From an uncultured Pelagibacteraceae bacterium (GTDB taxonomy: Bacteria; Pseudomonadota; Alphaproteobacteria; Pelagibacterales; Pelagibacteraceae), in contig CACLEU010000004.1 of assembly GCA_902606075.1 (NCBI GenBank), positions 1 through 55,820 on the forward strand: a stretch of 55,820 nt of DNA, written 5' to 3'. Below are positions 1 to 11,674 of the stretch, piece by piece. Within the stretch, counting starts at the first letter, position 1. Each line of letters opens with the position of its first letter. The notes under the pieces are model-generated. The model was not told the DNA's origin, made no database searches, and saw nothing but the letters and a program-made list of their open reading frames with translations. The translations under genes were made by a program, and so were the position numbers.

Positions 1-764
1 TTGGGGACATGGACGTTTCAATTATAAAAAGCAAACCTAAAAATAGAAAAGAGATAACAACGCTAAGTAAATTAGATAAAAAAATAAATGAAATATTATT
101 ATTTTCAAAAAAACAAATAAAAAATGGAAATCAAATTTTCTGGGTATGTCCATTAATTGAAGAGTCAAAAAAAGTAGATCATCAATCTTCAATTAATAGA
201 TATGAGTATTTAAAAAAAAACTTTTCAAATAAAGTAGGAATACTTCATGGAAACTTAGATAAAGATAAAAAAGATAAAATTTTAGATGATTTTTTAAATA
301 AAAGAATTGATATACTGGTTTCTACAACTGTAATCGAAGTAGGAATCGATTTTCCTAATGCTAATGTAATTATAATAGAAAATGCAAATAAATTTGGGTT
401 ATCTCAACTTCATCAATTAAGAGGTAGGGTTGGAAGAGGTAATAAGGAGGCGTATTGCATTTTAATGTTTAAATCTAACTTAAGTGAAAATGCAAAAAAA
501 AGAATAAATATATTAAAAAGTAGTAATGATGGATTTAAAATTTCTGAAGAAGACATGAAGTTAAGAGGCTATGGTGACCTATTGGGATTTAAACAAAGTG
601 GCTTACAAAGTTTCAGAATTGCCGATCCAATTCATAATGAAGACCTTTTTTTTCTTGCTGAAAAAGAGGTTAAAAGAATTGAATTGACAAATGAAAGTAT
701 TGACAAGTATATGCCACTATTAAAAATGTATGATAGAGCAGATATTTTAAATGACTTGGTTTAG
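1..764 (+). CDS. recG: ATP-dependent DNA helicase RecG, C-terminal part (5' end outside window)
   Basis: Helicase C motifs VSTTVIEVGIDFPNANVIIIENANKFGLSQLHQLRGRVGRG and C-terminal LRGYGDLLGFKQSG; frame stays open upstream of the listed ATG (…GDMDVSII matches the RecG GDLDVSVI region). Confidence 0.92.
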   Translation, partial: GDMDVSIIKSKPKNRKEITTLSKLDKKINEILLFSKKQIKNGNQIFWVCPLIEESKKVDHQSSINRYEYLKKNFSNKVGILHGNLDKDKKDKILDDFLNKRIDILVSTTVIEVGIDFPNANVIIIENANKFGLSQLHQLRGRVGRGNKEAYCILMFKSNLSENAKKRINILKSSNDGFKISEEDMKLRGYGDLLGFKQSGLQSFRIADPIHNEDLFFLAEKEVKRIELTNESIDKYMPLLKMYDRADILNDLV

Positions 765-1375
765 TTAGATGGATCTGAAGTACCTGCAGAAACTATGAAT
801 TTAGAAGCTTCCTCAAATGACATATCTAAATAAATAACTTCATCTTTTGGATACATTAACAAAAAACCACTTGTGGGATTTGGGGTCGTAGGGACAAAAA
901 CATTAATCATTTTTTTATTAATTTTTTTACTTATTTCTCCTTCATTTTCTTTAGTTGCAAATCCAACTGCCCATGAACCTTTTTTAGGGTACTCCACTAA
1001 AACTACACTTTTTTTGTCTTTACCTGTTGATGTGAAACTCTGAGTCATTTGTCCTATTGCAGAATATATAGTTCTTAGGATTGGAATCTTTTTAAATATA
1101 TCATTGATAATTGATACAATTCTTTTTCCAAAGAAAGAAAGAGATATTCCGCCAACTATGATTATTATAATAACAGACAACAAAATTTCTAAACCAGGAA
1201 TCGAAAATGGAAGATAACTATTAGGATTAATTTCGTTTGGAAGAAGTTTAGAAGAGATTTTTATTAAAAAAATAGTGAGATATAAAGTAAAACCAATTGG
1301 AATAAGAACTACAATACCGGCCAAAAAGTAATTTCTTAATCTAGCTAAAATAGAGATTTTTTTCTTATCTGTCAT
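761..1375 (-). CDS. DUF502 family membrane protein
   Basis: 204 aa, two N-terminal TM segments, FVPTTPNPTSGFLLMYPKDEVIYLDMSFEEASKFIVSAG motif typical of DUF502. Confidence 0.85.
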   Translation of the reverse strand: MTDKKKISILARLRNYFLAGIVVLIPIGFTLYLTIFLIKISSKLLPNEINPNSYLPFSIPGLEILLSVIIIIIVGGISLSFFGKRIVSIINDIFKKIPILRTIYSAIGQMTQSFTSTGKDKKSVVLVEYPKKGSWAVGFATKENEGEISKKINKKMINVFVPTTPNPTSGFLLMYPKDEVIYLDMSFEEASKFIVSAGTSDPSN

Positions 1376-1496
1376 ATCAGTTATATGATGAATAAATAAC
1401 GAAGATTATAGCAATAATAAACAAAAATAATAAAATTTTATTGTTTAAATTCATAATTATTTTATAAAATATCATTATTACAAGAAAATATTTATT

Positions 1497-2315
1497 ATGG
1501 ATAGAAGAAAATTTCTTAATATAGTTGGCTGTGGTTGTTGTGGTTATTTTCTAACGTCTTGTGGATCTGTTCCAATAACAGATAGAAAACAATTAAAGCT
1601 AATACCAGAATCAAAATTAAATGCACAAGCAGCTCAATTATATGAAAAAGTTAAAGAAAAAGAGAAATTAAGTGATGATATTAAATCTCTTAATCAAATA
1701 AAAGAAATTGGAAAAAAAATGGAAGATTCAATTAGTATGTATTTTGATCGAAAAGATATTCCAGATCCTACATCAAATTTTCAGTGGGAATATATATTAA
1801 TAGATAATAAAAAAATGAAAAATGCATGGTGTATGCCTGGAGGCAAGATAGCATTTTATACAGGTATGCTTGACATAACAAAAAATGAAGATGGTCTTGC
1901 AGCAGTAATGGGACACGAGGTTGCTCATGCTGTTGCTAAACATTCTGTTGAAAGAGCAAGCAGAAGTGTTATTTTGCAAACTAGTACTCAATTATTTGAT
2001 ATATTTTCCGGAGGTAAGCTTTCTCAGGTCAATAGAACAACAGGCATGGATACTGTCGGATTACTTTCTAAAATTGGAATTATGAACCCTTTTACACGTA
2101 AACAAGAATCTGAAGCTGATTATTTGGGTTTAATTTTTTCATCTTTATCTGGATATGATATAAGGGAAACAGTAAAAATATGGGAACGAATGAAAGAAGC
2201 TAACAAAGGTAAGGAGCCTCCAGTATTCATTAACACACATCCATCTTCAACTAAGAGAATTGAGAATATCAACGGTTGGATAGACAAAATAAGGTATAAA
2301 TATCCGCCAATATAA
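1497..2315 (+). CDS. M48 family metalloprotease, lipoprotein-like N-terminus
   Basis: HEVAHAVAKHS zinc-protease motif, later ESEADYLG glutamate ligand, N-terminal twin-Arg/Cys-rich signal. Confidence 0.9.
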   Translation: MDRRKFLNIVGCGCCGYFLTSCGSVPITDRKQLKLIPESKLNAQAAQLYEKVKEKEKLSDDIKSLNQIKEIGKKMEDSISMYFDRKDIPDPTSNFQWEYILIDNKKMKNAWCMPGGKIAFYTGMLDITKNEDGLAAVMGHEVAHAVAKHSVERASRSVILQTSTQLFDIFSGGKLSQVNRTTGMDTVGLLSKIGIMNPFTRKQESEADYLGLIFSSLSGYDIRETVKIWERMKEANKGKEPPVFINTHPSSTKRIENINGWIDKIRYKYPPI

Positions 2316-2329
2316 TTTTTCGAAATTTC

Positions 2330-2374
2330 TGGTGAGCCCTGTTGGACTCGAACCAACGACCCATTCCTTAAAAG
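2330..2374 (-). pseudogene. tRNA-Lys(TTT) 3'-half fragment (candidate att site)
   Basis: 45 bp identical to 3134-3178 of the intact tRNA-Lys; identity stops just past the anticodon loop. Confidence 0.9.
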
Positions 2375-2420
2375 TAGTCAATACGACGTGAAGTTCCCTA
2401 CTTTTGGAAGTTTTTTATGG

Positions 2421-2507
2421 TGTGCAAATTATGTGCACAAAAATTGGGTTAGTTTTATGGAGTCTTTTTAAAAGTATGCACACTTTTTTGCACACTCTGT
2501 GCACACC
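2421..2507. repeat. TGCACA-type iterons (candidate arm-type sites), cluster 1
   Basis: TGTGCAAATTATGTGCACA (2421-2439) and ATGCACACTTTTTTGCACACTCTGTGCACACC (2476-2507); motif starts 11-12 bp apart. Confidence 0.75.
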
Positions 2508-2586
2508 CATGTAATCTTGCTTAAATTAATTGGTGTGTTCAATTGCTTGTAGAAGCATCATTTCTTAATGGATTTATTAGTAGTAG

Positions 2587-2952
2587 TTAGCCACTTTTCA
2601 TTTCTAACAGTTTATAAAAGCAATTATTATTATAAAAATCTCCATCGATGACTTCACTAAAAAAAAAGTATATAAGTTTACATGAGTAAAGTCTTCCATG
2701 ATACGTGTAAAAAATTAGTATTAATATAAAACAAATAAGTAAAAAGATATAAACACCTGCCATAGATTTTTTTTCACTAATTTCTTTAGACTCATTAGGT
2801 GCACCACAACCGGGACAAGTTTCAGCAAGAACAGAAATTCTTTTTTTACAAGATTTGCATTTAATTAATTTGCTTTTTTTTTGGGGGCCTTCTTCTAAGC
2901 CAAGTTCTATTCTCCAATTTTGATCTCTATCATTTTTATTTTTTTTTGACAC
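2587..2952 (-). CDS. Small zinc-ribbon protein with a TM segment, unknown function
   Basis: 121 aa; KCKSCKKRISVLAETCPGCGAP double CxxC ribbon followed by hydrophobic segment VYIFLLICFILILIFY. Confidence 0.65.
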   Translation of the reverse strand: MSKKNKNDRDQNWRIELGLEEGPQKKSKLIKCKSCKKRISVLAETCPGCGAPNESKEISEKKSMAGVYIFLLICFILILIFYTYHGRLYSCKLIYFFFSEVIDGDFYNNNCFYKLLEMKSG

Positions 2953-3045
2953 ACCAGATAACTAATAAATTTAACGATTATTCTACACTTAATTAAAGAA
3001 ATTAATAAGAATAAAAAAACCAGTATTATCTATCAAATTTCACTA

Positions 3046-3066
3046 TGTGTGCACAGAATGTGCACA
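3046..3066. repeat. TGCACA-type iterons, cluster 2
   Basis: TGTGTGCACAGAATGTGCACA, two copies 11 bp apart. Confidence 0.7.
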
Positions 3067-3133
3067 AAAAAAATCAACATTTTTAAAAAAAGGTTTTTAC
3101 ACACTGAATAATAAGGTTGGTTTTATTGGTCTA

Positions 3134-3209
<76 letters not shown>

Positions 3210-3382
3210 ACATATCTTTGCATAGATACTATAATTATAATAAATGCAAAGAAGATGTTTATATAGTAAATAAACCTTTATTTTTCAACACAAAATAAAT
3301 CTATAAGTACACTTTTAATTAACAAAAACGTACAGTTATTTTAACTGTGTAATTTTGCACAAGGAAAGGTATGCAAGATTCT

Positions 3383-3402
3383 ATGCACATTTTGTGCACA
3401 CC
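3383..3402. repeat. TGCACA-type iterons, cluster 3
   Basis: ATGCACATTTTGTGCACACC, two copies 11 bp apart. Confidence 0.7.
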
Positions 3403-3458
3403 GAAATAGAATCGGTTTTATTTTGCTGTAAATACGTAAAATTTAATGTGTACACTAT

Positions 3459-3500
3459 CTTAAAAGGGAATTGCTCTACCAACTGAGCTAAGGGCCCACA
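3459..3500 (-). pseudogene. tRNA-Lys(TTT) 5'-half fragment (candidate att site)
   Basis: 42 bp identical to 3171-3212, covering the anticodon loop to the tRNA 5' end plus 3 bp. Confidence 0.9.
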
Positions 3501-3511
3501 AAGAAGAGACT

Positions 3512-3539
3512 TTTATAGTGATTATTTTTTAATTATCAA
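3512..3539 (-). promoter_or_regulatory. Candidate sigma70 promoter upstream of the tRNA-Lys 5' half
   Basis: On the minus strand: TTGATA (3534-3539), 16 bp spacer, TATAAA (3512-3517). Confidence 0.5.
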
Positions 3540-3548
3540 TGCGAAATT

Positions 3549-4661
3549 TTATAACTTACCTGCAAATTTCTTGTAAAATTTAGAAAAAGTACCGTTTTTT
3601 ATATTTTTTCTGATCTCATACATTAGTTCTTGATAAAAATTAATATTATTTAAAGTAAGAATCATAGATCCCAACATCTCATTGGTATTGAATAAATGAT
3701 TGATATAATTTTTTGAATATTTATTTAAATTAAATTTTTTTACAGATTCATCCAGTGGTTTGTTATCTTTTTTATACTTTGCATTTCTAACATTTACTCT
3801 ACCATTCCAAGTAAAGGCTAATCCAGTTCTACCAGCTCTTGTTGGTAGTACACAGTCAAACATGTCTATACCCCGTAAAACAGATCCAAGTATGTCTGAG
3901 GGAGTGCCTACACCCATTAAATATCTTGGTTTATTTGTTGGCATATGAACTTTTAAATAATCTAAAACTTTAAACATTTCTTTTTGAGAATCTCCAACAG
4001 CTAATCCACCTATCGCATATCCGTCAAAACCAATTTTAATTAATTCTTTTAAAGATTTTAATCTAAGATTATTAAATAAACCTCCCTGAATAATGCCGAA
4101 AAGAGCTTTATTCTTATTTATTCCAAATTCTTTTTTTGATCTTTTTGCCCATTCAGTCGATAAATCCACAGCATTCAGAATTTTATTGTAATCAAGCGTT
4201 TTTCTTGGACACTCGTCTAATACCATAACAATGTCTGAGTTTAATTTTTTTTGGATTTTAATACTTTGTTCAGGACTTAATATAAATTTTTTTCCATCTA
4301 TATGTGAATTAAAAATTGCACCTTTAAATCTATCTATTTTGTTCAATCTAGATAATGACATAATCTGATATCCTCCAGAATCTGTTAAAATTGGTATTTT
4401 GCAGTTCATAAATTTATGAAGACCGCCTGCATTTTTTATTCTATTTGCTCCTGGCCTTATCATTAAATGATACGTATTAGATAAAACAATTTGACTTCCT
4501 GTTTCTATAACATCTTTAATAAATGATCCTTTAACAGTAGCTTGCGTACCCACAGGCATAAATGCAGGGGTATCAATTACTCCTCTACGTGTTGTTATTT
4601 TACCTAATCTTGCAAATTTTTCTTTTTTAAGAACATTAAAATTAAATTCTTTTAATGCCAT
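3549..4661 (-). CDS. tgt: tRNA-guanine transglycosylase
   Basis: 370 aa, LTDSGGYQIMSLS, GGLAVGDSQKEM and MGVGTPSDIL motifs. Confidence 0.95.
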   Translation of the reverse strand: MALKEFNFNVLKKEKFARLGKITTRRGVIDTPAFMPVGTQATVKGSFIKDVIETGSQIVLSNTYHLMIRPGANRIKNAGGLHKFMNCKIPILTDSGGYQIMSLSRLNKIDRFKGAIFNSHIDGKKFILSPEQSIKIQKKLNSDIVMVLDECPRKTLDYNKILNAVDLSTEWAKRSKKEFGINKNKALFGIIQGGLFNNLRLKSLKELIKIGFDGYAIGGLAVGDSQKEMFKVLDYLKVHMPTNKPRYLMGVGTPSDILGSVLRGIDMFDCVLPTRAGRTGLAFTWNGRVNVRNAKYKKDNKPLDESVKKFNLNKYSKNYINHLFNTNEMLGSMILTLNNINFYQELMYEIRKNIKNGTFSKFYKKFAGKL

Positions 4662-4670
4662 TATCTAAAA

Positions 4671-5222
4671 CTATTCAGATTTGAAAGATATTATTTTATC
4701 CGGATCGTTTACTGAACCATTGTTGTTAGAGTCGCCTCTTTTAATTTTATCCACAAACTCCATACCACTTACTACTTTTCCAAATACAGTATATTGTCTA
4801 TCTAAAAATTGTGCAGCTTCAAAACATATAAAAAATTGACTATTGGCACTATCAGGATTTTGCGATCTAGCCATAGATAATGTTCCTCTCTCATGTGGCA
4901 AGTCACTAAATTCAGCTTTTAGATCAGGCAAATCAGATCCGCCCATCCCAGCCCTTCTTAAATCATATTCTTTGTTGTCAATATTACCAAATTGAACATC
5001 GCCAGTCTGAGCCATAAATCCGTCTATTACTCTATGAAAAACAACCCCGTTATATTTTCCTGAGTCTGCTAATTCTTTTATTCTTTTAACGTGACCTGGG
5101 GCTACATCCTTAAATAATTCAATTTTAACATCGCCATCTTTTAATTTTAAAATCATAGTATTTTCCTCCGCAAATAAATTAGTGTTAATAAATAAAAATA
5201 TTAAAACAATTATCCTAATCAT
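4671..5222 (-). CDS. Cyclophilin-type peptidyl-prolyl cis-trans isomerase, signal peptide
   Basis: FHRVIDGFMAQTGD and RGTLSMARSQNPDSANSQFFI motifs. Confidence 0.92.
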   Translation of the reverse strand: MIRIIVLIFLFINTNLFAEENTMILKLKDGDVKIELFKDVAPGHVKRIKELADSGKYNGVVFHRVIDGFMAQTGDVQFGNIDNKEYDLRRAGMGGSDLPDLKAEFSDLPHERGTLSMARSQNPDSANSQFFICFEAAQFLDRQYTVFGKVVSGMEFVDKIKRGDSNNNGSVNDPDKIISFKSE

Positions 5223-5709
5223 TTAATTTTAATTTTAAATGTTTTAATACGCTCTTTGTAGTAAATTTTTTTACATTTCCTCTCAAATCAGCAATTTCTT
5301 TTACGAGGTTTGAAGAAATTATTTGATTTTGGGGATCAGACATTAGAAATATTGTCTCTACTTTATGGTTTAATTTTTTGTTCATGCCAGAAAGTTGAAA
5401 CTCATATTCAAAGTCTGAAGTTGCTCTGAGACCCCTAAGTATAATATTTGATTTCATTTTTTTACAGAAATCAGTAGTTAAAGTATTAAATTTAACTACT
5501 TTAATATTCTTTTTCTTAAATTTTAAGTCACTAAATAATGATTTTTTAATCAGAAACTCTCTTTCTTCAGCTGAGAATAGATACTTTTTATTTTTTCCAT
5601 CTGAAATAGCTACGATTAAATTATCAAAAATATTTAAAGCTTTTTTTATTAAGTCTATATGTCCATACGTAATTGGATCAAATGTTCCTGGATAGATAAC
5701 TTTTTTCAT
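5215..5709 (-). CDS. coaD: Phosphopantetheine adenylyltransferase
   Basis: YPGTFDPITYGHIDLI and ISSNLVKEIA motifs, 164 aa. Confidence 0.95.
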   Translation of the reverse strand: MKKVIYPGTFDPITYGHIDLIKKALNIFDNLIVAISDGKNKKYLFSAEEREFLIKKSLFSDLKFKKKNIKVVKFNTLTTDFCKKMKSNIILRGLRATSDFEYEFQLSGMNKKLNHKVETIFLMSDPQNQIISSNLVKEIADLRGNVKKFTTKSVLKHLKLKLND

Positions 5710-8252
5710 TATAATAAATTATCATCAATTTTAATTGCTGAAACAACTTTTTCATCTCCTGATAGCCTAATTATTCTAACACCTTGCGTATTTCGTCCAG
5801 CAATTCTTATTTCTTTTACCGCAACTCTAATTACTCTTCCCTTATTTGTTGATATTAAAATCTCATCTCCTTCGAAGACAGGGAATGATGAGGAAACATC
5901 TCCATTTCGTGAGGAATTTACTATGCCTATAATTCCTTTGCCGCCTCTGTTTGTAACCCTAAATTCACTCGAAGAAGTCCTTTTTCCAAAACCATTTTCT
6001 GTTACAGAAAGGATAAAATTATCAGTTTTTTTACCATTTTTTTTATCTTTATCTATAGTTGACAATGATACAATTAAATCTTTATCTTTTAAATTTATTC
6101 CTCTAATTCCCTTTGATGATCTACCTTTAAAAAGCCTAATTTTTTCTACATTAAATCTTATTGACTTTCCATTTAACGAACTAAGTATAATATCTTGTTC
6201 CTCACTACATATTTTTACACCGATAATTTTGTCATCAGGATCGAGTTTCATTGCAATTTTTCCTGATGAATTAATGTTTATAAAGTCTTCTAAAGAATTC
6301 TTTCTTATTTTGCCTTTTGATGTAGCAAAAACTATGTTTAAATTTTTCCACTCTGATTTTTCTTCTGGTAAAGGCATTATAGAGCTTATTGATTGATGGT
6401 TTTTAAGGGGCAAAAGGTTGTAAAGTGATTTTCCTCTAGATACAGAAGTGCCCTCAGGTATTTTCCAAGCTTTCAATTTATATACCAATCCCTCTGTTGA
6501 AAAAAAAAGCACTGATGTATGGGTATTAACCGATAGAGTTTGCACAACAGAGTCCTGCTCTCTGGTTTTAATACCAGATTTTCCTTTTCCACCCCTTTTT
6601 TGTGCCCTGACACCACTTAATGCACCTCTTTTAATATATCCTTGCAAAGTAATAGTAATTATTACTGATTCCTTTTGAATAGTTTCTTCGATATCATAAT
6701 TTAATATTGCATCAATTATTTTTGTTCTTCTTGGGTGGGAGTACTTATCTTTTATCAAACTTAAGTCATCACTAATAACTTTTAATAATATTTTTTTGGA
6801 AGAAAGAATCTTTTTATACTGTATTATTAATTCTGAAAGTTTTTTAATTTCGGTTTCTATTTCATTTATACCTAATGCTGTAAGTCTTTGTAATCTTAAT
6901 TCTAATATTGAATCTACCTGTTTTTCTGAAAAAGAATAAAAAGAAATAGAATTTTTATTTTCAATAAGTTTAATAGATTTTTGAGTTGTTTTAATTTTCC
7001 ATTTAGTTTTTATTAGTGTTGCTTTTGCAATTTCGGGGTTTTTTGAATTTCTAATTATCTTAATAATTTTATCTATATTTTCAACAGCAACAGAAAGTCC
7101 AATTAATATATGAGCTCTATCTTCTGCTTTTTTTAAGTCAAATTTAGTTTTTTTTGTTACTACATCTTCTCTAAACTTTAAAAAAGACTCTAAAAAATCT
7201 TTTAAGTTACAGTTTTTTGGTTTTTTATCTACTATAGCTAGAGTATTAAAACTAAATGAAGATTCTAATGAAGTATATTTATAAAGCTGTCGTTTAACAG
7301 TCTCTGGCTCTGTGTTTCTTTTTAAATCAATAGCTACTCTAATACCCTCTCTATTTGACTCATCTCTTATATCGCTAATACCCTCAATCTTTTTATCTCT
7401 AATTAATTCTACAATTCTTTCATTTAATGTAGACTTGTTAATTTGATAAGGAATATTAGTTACAACTAGTCTCTCTTTTCCATTTTTTAATTGTTCAATA
7501 TTTATGTCTCCTCTAATTTTAAAAGATCCTCTGCCTGTTTTATAACCAGTCTTAATAATATCTTTTCCAATAATAGTTCCACCGGTAGGAAAATCTGGGC
7601 CAGGTATATGTTTCATTAAATCATTAATTTTTATGTCTTTATTGTTAATTAATGCCAGTGTTGCATTAATAACCTCGCTTAGATTATGTGGGGGTATACT
7701 TGTGGCCATACCGACAGCAATTCCCCCTGCTCCATTAACTAATAAATTTGGATATTGAGCTGGTAAAACTACTGGCTCCTTTTCAGTCTCATCATAATTA
7801 CTTTTAAAATCAACAGTATTTTTTTCAATATCATCAATTAAAAATTGAGAAATCTTAGAAAGTCTAGTTTCTGTATATCTCATAGCTGCAGGTGGGTCTC
7901 CATCTACAGAACCAAAATTTCCCTGTCCATCAATAAGTGGTACGCTCATTGAAAAATCTTGCACCATTCTAACGAGTGCATCATATACTGCCTGATCTCC
8001 ATGAGGATGGTATTTACCAATTACATCACCAACAATTCTTGCAGACTTTCTAAATTGTTTCGACCAGTCAAAACCACCTTTGTACATTGCATAAATTATT
8101 CTTCTATGAACAGGTTTTAATCCATCTCTTATATCAGGAAGCGCTCTGCTAACGATTACGCTCATTGCATAGGATAAATAAGACGAGCTCATCTCGTCAT
8201 ACATTGCAATAGGTTTAATCTTTAATTTTTGATCTATTTCATTTCTGTCCAT
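5709..8252 (-). CDS. gyrA: DNA gyrase subunit A
   Basis: [52 protein letters not shown], six-blade C-terminal repeats. Confidence 0.97.
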   Translation of the reverse strand: MDRNEIDQKLKIKPIAMYDEMSSSYLSYAMSVIVSRALPDIRDGLKPVHRRIIYAMYKGGFDWSKQFRKSARIVGDVIGKYHPHGDQAVYDALVRMVQDFSMSVPLIDGQGNFGSVDGDPPAAMRYTETRLSKISQFLIDDIEKNTVDFKSNYDETEKEPVVLPAQYPNLLVNGAGGIAVGMATSIPPHNLSEVINATLALINNKDIKINDLMKHIPGPDFPTGGTIIGKDIIKTGYKTGRGSFKIRGDINIEQLKNGKERLVVTNIPYQINKSTLNERIVELIRDKKIEGISDIRDESNREGIRVAIDLKRNTEPETVKRQLYKYTSLESSFSFNTLAIVDKKPKNCNLKDFLESFLKFREDVVTKKTKFDLKKAEDRAHILIGLSVAVENIDKIIKIIRNSKNPEIAKATLIKTKWKIKTTQKSIKLIENKNSISFYSFSEKQVDSILELRLQRLTALGINEIETEIKKLSELIIQYKKILSSKKILLKVISDDLSLIKDKYSHPRRTKIIDAILNYDIEETIQKESVIITITLQGYIKRGALSGVRAQKRGGKGKSGIKTREQDSVVQTLSVNTHTSVLFFSTEGLVYKLKAWKIPEGTSVSRGKSLYNLLPLKNHQSISSIMPLPEEKSEWKNLNIVFATSKGKIRKNSLEDFININSSGKIAMKLDPDDKIIGVKICSEEQDIILSSLNGKSIRFNVEKIRLFKGRSSKGIRGINLKDKDLIVSLSTIDKDKKNGKKTDNFILSVTENGFGKRTSSSEFRVTNRGGKGIIGIVNSSRNGDVSSSFPVFEGDEILISTNKGRVIRVAVKEIRIAGRNTQGVRIIRLSGDEKVVSAIKIDDNLL

Positions 8253-8257
8253 AGAAA

Positions 8258-8701
8258 TTAAAAAGGTATATCATCATCAAGATTGTTATCCGTTGCTTGG
8301 GTTATTTCTTGATTATTGTTTGGTGAAGATAAATTTGGAGTTCCACCACCACCTCCTAACATGGTCAATGAAGAATTATATCCTTGAATAACTATTTCGG
8401 TCGAATATTTATCCTGTCCCGACTGTTCATCTTTCCATTTTCTGGTAGTCAACTGACCTTCAACATATATTTGAGCACCTTTTTTTAAATATTGTTGAAC
8501 CACGTTAACTAGTCCTTCATTAAATACAACCACACGGTGCCATTCTGTTTTTTCCTTTTTTTCACCTGTATTTTTGTCCTTCCAGCTCTGGCTTGTAGCT
8601 AAACTAAGCCTAGCAACACTTTTGCCATTAACCATTTGTTTAATTTCAGGATCTGCGCCTAATCGTCCGATTAATAGTACTTTATTTAAACTTCCAGCCA
8701 T
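8258..8701 (-). CDS. ssb: Single-stranded DNA-binding protein
   Basis: OB-fold N-terminus [16 protein letters not shown] and C-terminal DDDIPF. Confidence 0.97.
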   Translation of the reverse strand: MAGSLNKVLLIGRLGADPEIKQMVNGKSVARLSLATSQSWKDKNTGEKKEKTEWHRVVVFNEGLVNVVQQYLKKGAQIYVEGQLTTRKWKDEQSGQDKYSTEIVIQGYNSSLTMLGGGGGTPNLSSPNNNQEITQATDNNLDDDIPF

Positions 8702-8774
8702 AATATTTAATGATTTTATTATATCATAGAAAACATTTGATTATTAATATTATTGAATTAAAGCAACAAAAAAG

Positions 8775-11651
8775 ATGATTAAAAAGATAGTTATTAAAGG
8801 GGCAAAAGAACATAATTTAAGAAATATTTCTTTAGACATACCTAAAGACAAGTTTGTGGTTATAACAGGACTGTCTGGATCTGGAAAATCCTCTCTAGCA
8901 TTCGATACTATTTATGCTGAAGGTCAAAGAAGATATGTTGAGAGCTTGTCAGCATACGCAAGGCAGTTTTTAGATAAAATGAAAAAACCAAAGGTGGATC
9001 TAATCGAGGGACTTAGTCCAGCAATTTCAATAGAACAAAAGAATACATCAAAAAATCCAAGATCTACGGTCGCAACTGTTACTGAAATTTATGACTATAT
9101 GAGAGTTTTATTTGCAAGAGTTGGTATTCCATATTCTCCTTTTACAGGTAAAGAAATTAAGTCACAAACCGTAACTCAAATTGTAGATAAAATCAAAACC
9201 TTACCCAAAAAAAGTACTATCTTTTTATTTTCACCAATAGTCAGAGGTCGTAAAGGGGAATATAAAAAAGAAATTTTATCCTACAAAAAAAGAGGATTTA
9301 GAAAAATTAAAATTGATGGAAAAATTTACGAAATAGATGATATTCCAGAATTAAATAAAAAAATTAAACATGAAATTGATATATTGGTTGACAGAATAAT
9401 ACTTAACTCTGATTTAGGGAATAGATTAGCAGAAGGTATTGAAACATCGCTTAATTTATCTAATGGATTATTATATGTGGAATATGAGAATGAGACAATT
9501 CCAGCAAAATTTAGAAAGAAAGAAAAAATAGTATTTTCATCAAAATTTGCTTGTCCAGAGAGTGGTTTTACAATCGAAGAGATTGAGCCAAGATTATTTT
9601 CATTTAACAGTCCATATGGCGCATGTGTTGAGTGTGACGGTATAGGTATTAAATTAAATGTAGATCCAAACCTTGTCGTTCCAAATGAAAAAAAATCTAT
9701 TGCTGATGGAGCAATAGAGCCATGGTCTAAATCGAGTTCTTTATATTACGCACAGACGTTATCATCCTTAGCTAAACACTATGATTTTTCTTTAGATGAA
9801 AAATGGTCAAAATTGTCAAAAAAAATAAAAGATGTTATTTTATATGGTTCTGATGAGGAGGAAATAAAGTTTTCATATGATGATGGCTATGAAAAATATT
9901 CACATAAAAAAACTTTTGAAGGAGTAGTCAATAACCTTGAAAGAAGATATCTAGAAACTGATAGTGATTGGAAAAGAGAAGAAATTTCACAATATCAATC
10001 TGATACTAAATGCGAGGCCTGTAATGGATATAGATTGAAAGAAGAAGCACTATGCGTAAAAATTGACAATCTACATATAAGTGAAATATCTGAAAAATCT
10101 ATTATAGATGCTCAAGAATGGTTTAAGTCTTTAAATGAAAAGTTAGACTCAAGACAGATTAAAATAGCTGAACATATTTTAAAAGAAATAAACGAAAGAC
10201 TTAATTTTTTACTTAATGTTGGTTTGGATTATTTAACTTTATCGAGAGAGTCTGGAACGCTTTCTGGTGGTGAGTCTCAGAGAATTAGACTTGCGTCTCA
10301 AATTGGTTCAGGTTTGACTGGTGTTCTCTATGTGTTAGATGAACCCTCTATAGGTCTGCATCAAAAAGATAATGTGAAATTGATTAATGCTCTTAAAAGA
10401 TTAAGGGATTTAGGAAATACTGTAATAGTAGTAGAGCACGATACTGAAACAATAGAAAACTCAGATTATATTGTTGACTTAGGTCCAGAAGCAGGAAGTA
10501 AAGGAGGCGAAGTTATAGCTCATGGTGTTTTAGATGATATTAAAAAAAACGATAAAAGTATAACTGGTAAATATCTGTGTAATAAATTTTATATACCGAT
10601 ACCTAAAAAAAGAAGACTAAGTAAGAATGGAAGATTTTTGCAAATTATTGGTGCTTCAGGAAATAATTTAAAAAATGTTGATCTAAAAATTCCATTTGGA
10701 ACATTTACATGTATCACCGGAGTATCTGGAAGTGGTAAATCTACCTTAATTTTACAAACTCTATTCAATGCATTGAATATGAGTCTGAATAACAATAAGT
10801 CGAGAAAAATTCCAATGCCGTTTAAAGGATTTAAAGGAATTGAATTAATAGATAAAGTAATTGATATAGACCAATCGCCAATAGGTAGAACCCCAAGATC
10901 TAACCCAGCTACATATACGGCAGCCTTTGGACCAATAAGGGATTGGTTTACTAATTTGCCAGAGTCTAAAAGCAGAGGTTATAAGCCAGGTAGGTTTTCC
11001 TTTAATGTTAAAGGAGGAAGATGTGAAGCTTGCGAGGGAGATGGTGTTATTACTTACGAGATGCATTTCCTGCCAGATGTATATGTAACATGTGATGAAT
11101 GTAAAGGAAGTAGATATAATAGAGAAACATTAGAGATTAAATTTAAAAACAAAAGTATAGCAGATGTATTAGATATGACAGTAGATGAAGGTTGTGATTT
11201 TTTTGAAAATATTTCAAATATAAGATCAAAATTACTAACACTTAAAAAAGTTGGACTAGGATATGTTAAAATAGGACAACAAGCGACTACGTTATCAGGT
11301 GGCGAAGCTCAAAGAATTAAATTAGCAAAAGAGTTGTCTAAAAGATCAACTGGAAGAACGATATATATTTTAGACGAACCAACAACGGGTTTGCATCAAC
11401 ATGATATTAAAAAACTCTTAGAAATATTACATACATTTGTTGCAACCGGTAACACAGTTATAGTTATAGAACATAATTTGGATGTAATAAAAACTGCAGA
11501 TCATATTATAGATATGGGTCCCGATGGTGGTGTAAATGGTGGAGAAATAATTGCGGAGGGCAATCCGGAAAGTATTTGCAACGTTTCTAAAAGCTATACA
11601 GGTAAATTTTTAAAAAATTTACTTAATGGTAAATTTAAAAAAATTGCATAA
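8775..11651 (+). CDS. uvrA: Excinuclease ABC subunit A
   Basis: 958 aa, two Walker A/ABC signature pairs, zinc-finger Cys motifs. Confidence 0.98.
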   Translation: MIKKIVIKGAKEHNLRNISLDIPKDKFVVITGLSGSGKSSLAFDTIYAEGQRRYVESLSAYARQFLDKMKKPKVDLIEGLSPAISIEQKNTSKNPRSTVATVTEIYDYMRVLFARVGIPYSPFTGKEIKSQTVTQIVDKIKTLPKKSTIFLFSPIVRGRKGEYKKEILSYKKRGFRKIKIDGKIYEIDDIPELNKKIKHEIDILVDRIILNSDLGNRLAEGIETSLNLSNGLLYVEYENETIPAKFRKKEKIVFSSKFACPESGFTIEEIEPRLFSFNSPYGACVECDGIGIKLNVDPNLVVPNEKKSIADGAIEPWSKSSSLYYAQTLSSLAKHYDFSLDEKWSKLSKKIKDVILYGSDEEEIKFSYDDGYEKYSHKKTFEGVVNNLERRYLETDSDWKREEISQYQSDTKCEACNGYRLKEEALCVKIDNLHISEISEKSIIDAQEWFKSLNEKLDSRQIKIAEHILKEINERLNFLLNVGLDYLTLSRESGTLSGGESQRIRLASQIGSGLTGVLYVLDEPSIGLHQKDNVKLINALKRLRDLGNTVIVVEHDTETIENSDYIVDLGPEAGSKGGEVIAHGVLDDIKKNDKSITGKYLCNKFYIPIPKKRRLSKNGRFLQIIGASGNNLKNVDLKIPFGTFTCITGVSGSGKSTLILQTLFNALNMSLNNNKSRKIPMPFKGFKGIELIDKVIDIDQSPIGRTPRSNPATYTAAFGPIRDWFTNLPESKSRGYKPGRFSFNVKGGRCEACEGDGVITYEMHFLPDVYVTCDECKGSRYNRETLEIKFKNKSIADVLDMTVDEGCDFFENISNIRSKLLTLKKVGLGYVKIGQQATTLSGGEAQRIKLAKELSKRSTGRTIYILDEPTTGLHQHDIKKLLEILHTFVATGNTVIVIEHNLDVIKTADHIIDMGPDGGVNGGEIIAEGNPESICNVSKSYTGKFLKNLLNGKFKKIA

Positions 11652-11674
11652 ATAATCAAATTTTGTTATATTAG

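Noticed and set aside
2120-2356. 78-aa minus-strand ORF starting in the tRNA fragment
   Set aside because: N-terminus MVRVQQGSPE is a translation of the tRNA 3' half and the rest is antisense to the M48 protease.
5659-6396. 245-aa plus-strand ORF antisense to gyrA
   Set aside because: Lies fully within strongly supported gyrA coding sequence; composition reflects the antisense of an AT-rich gene with no recognisable domain.
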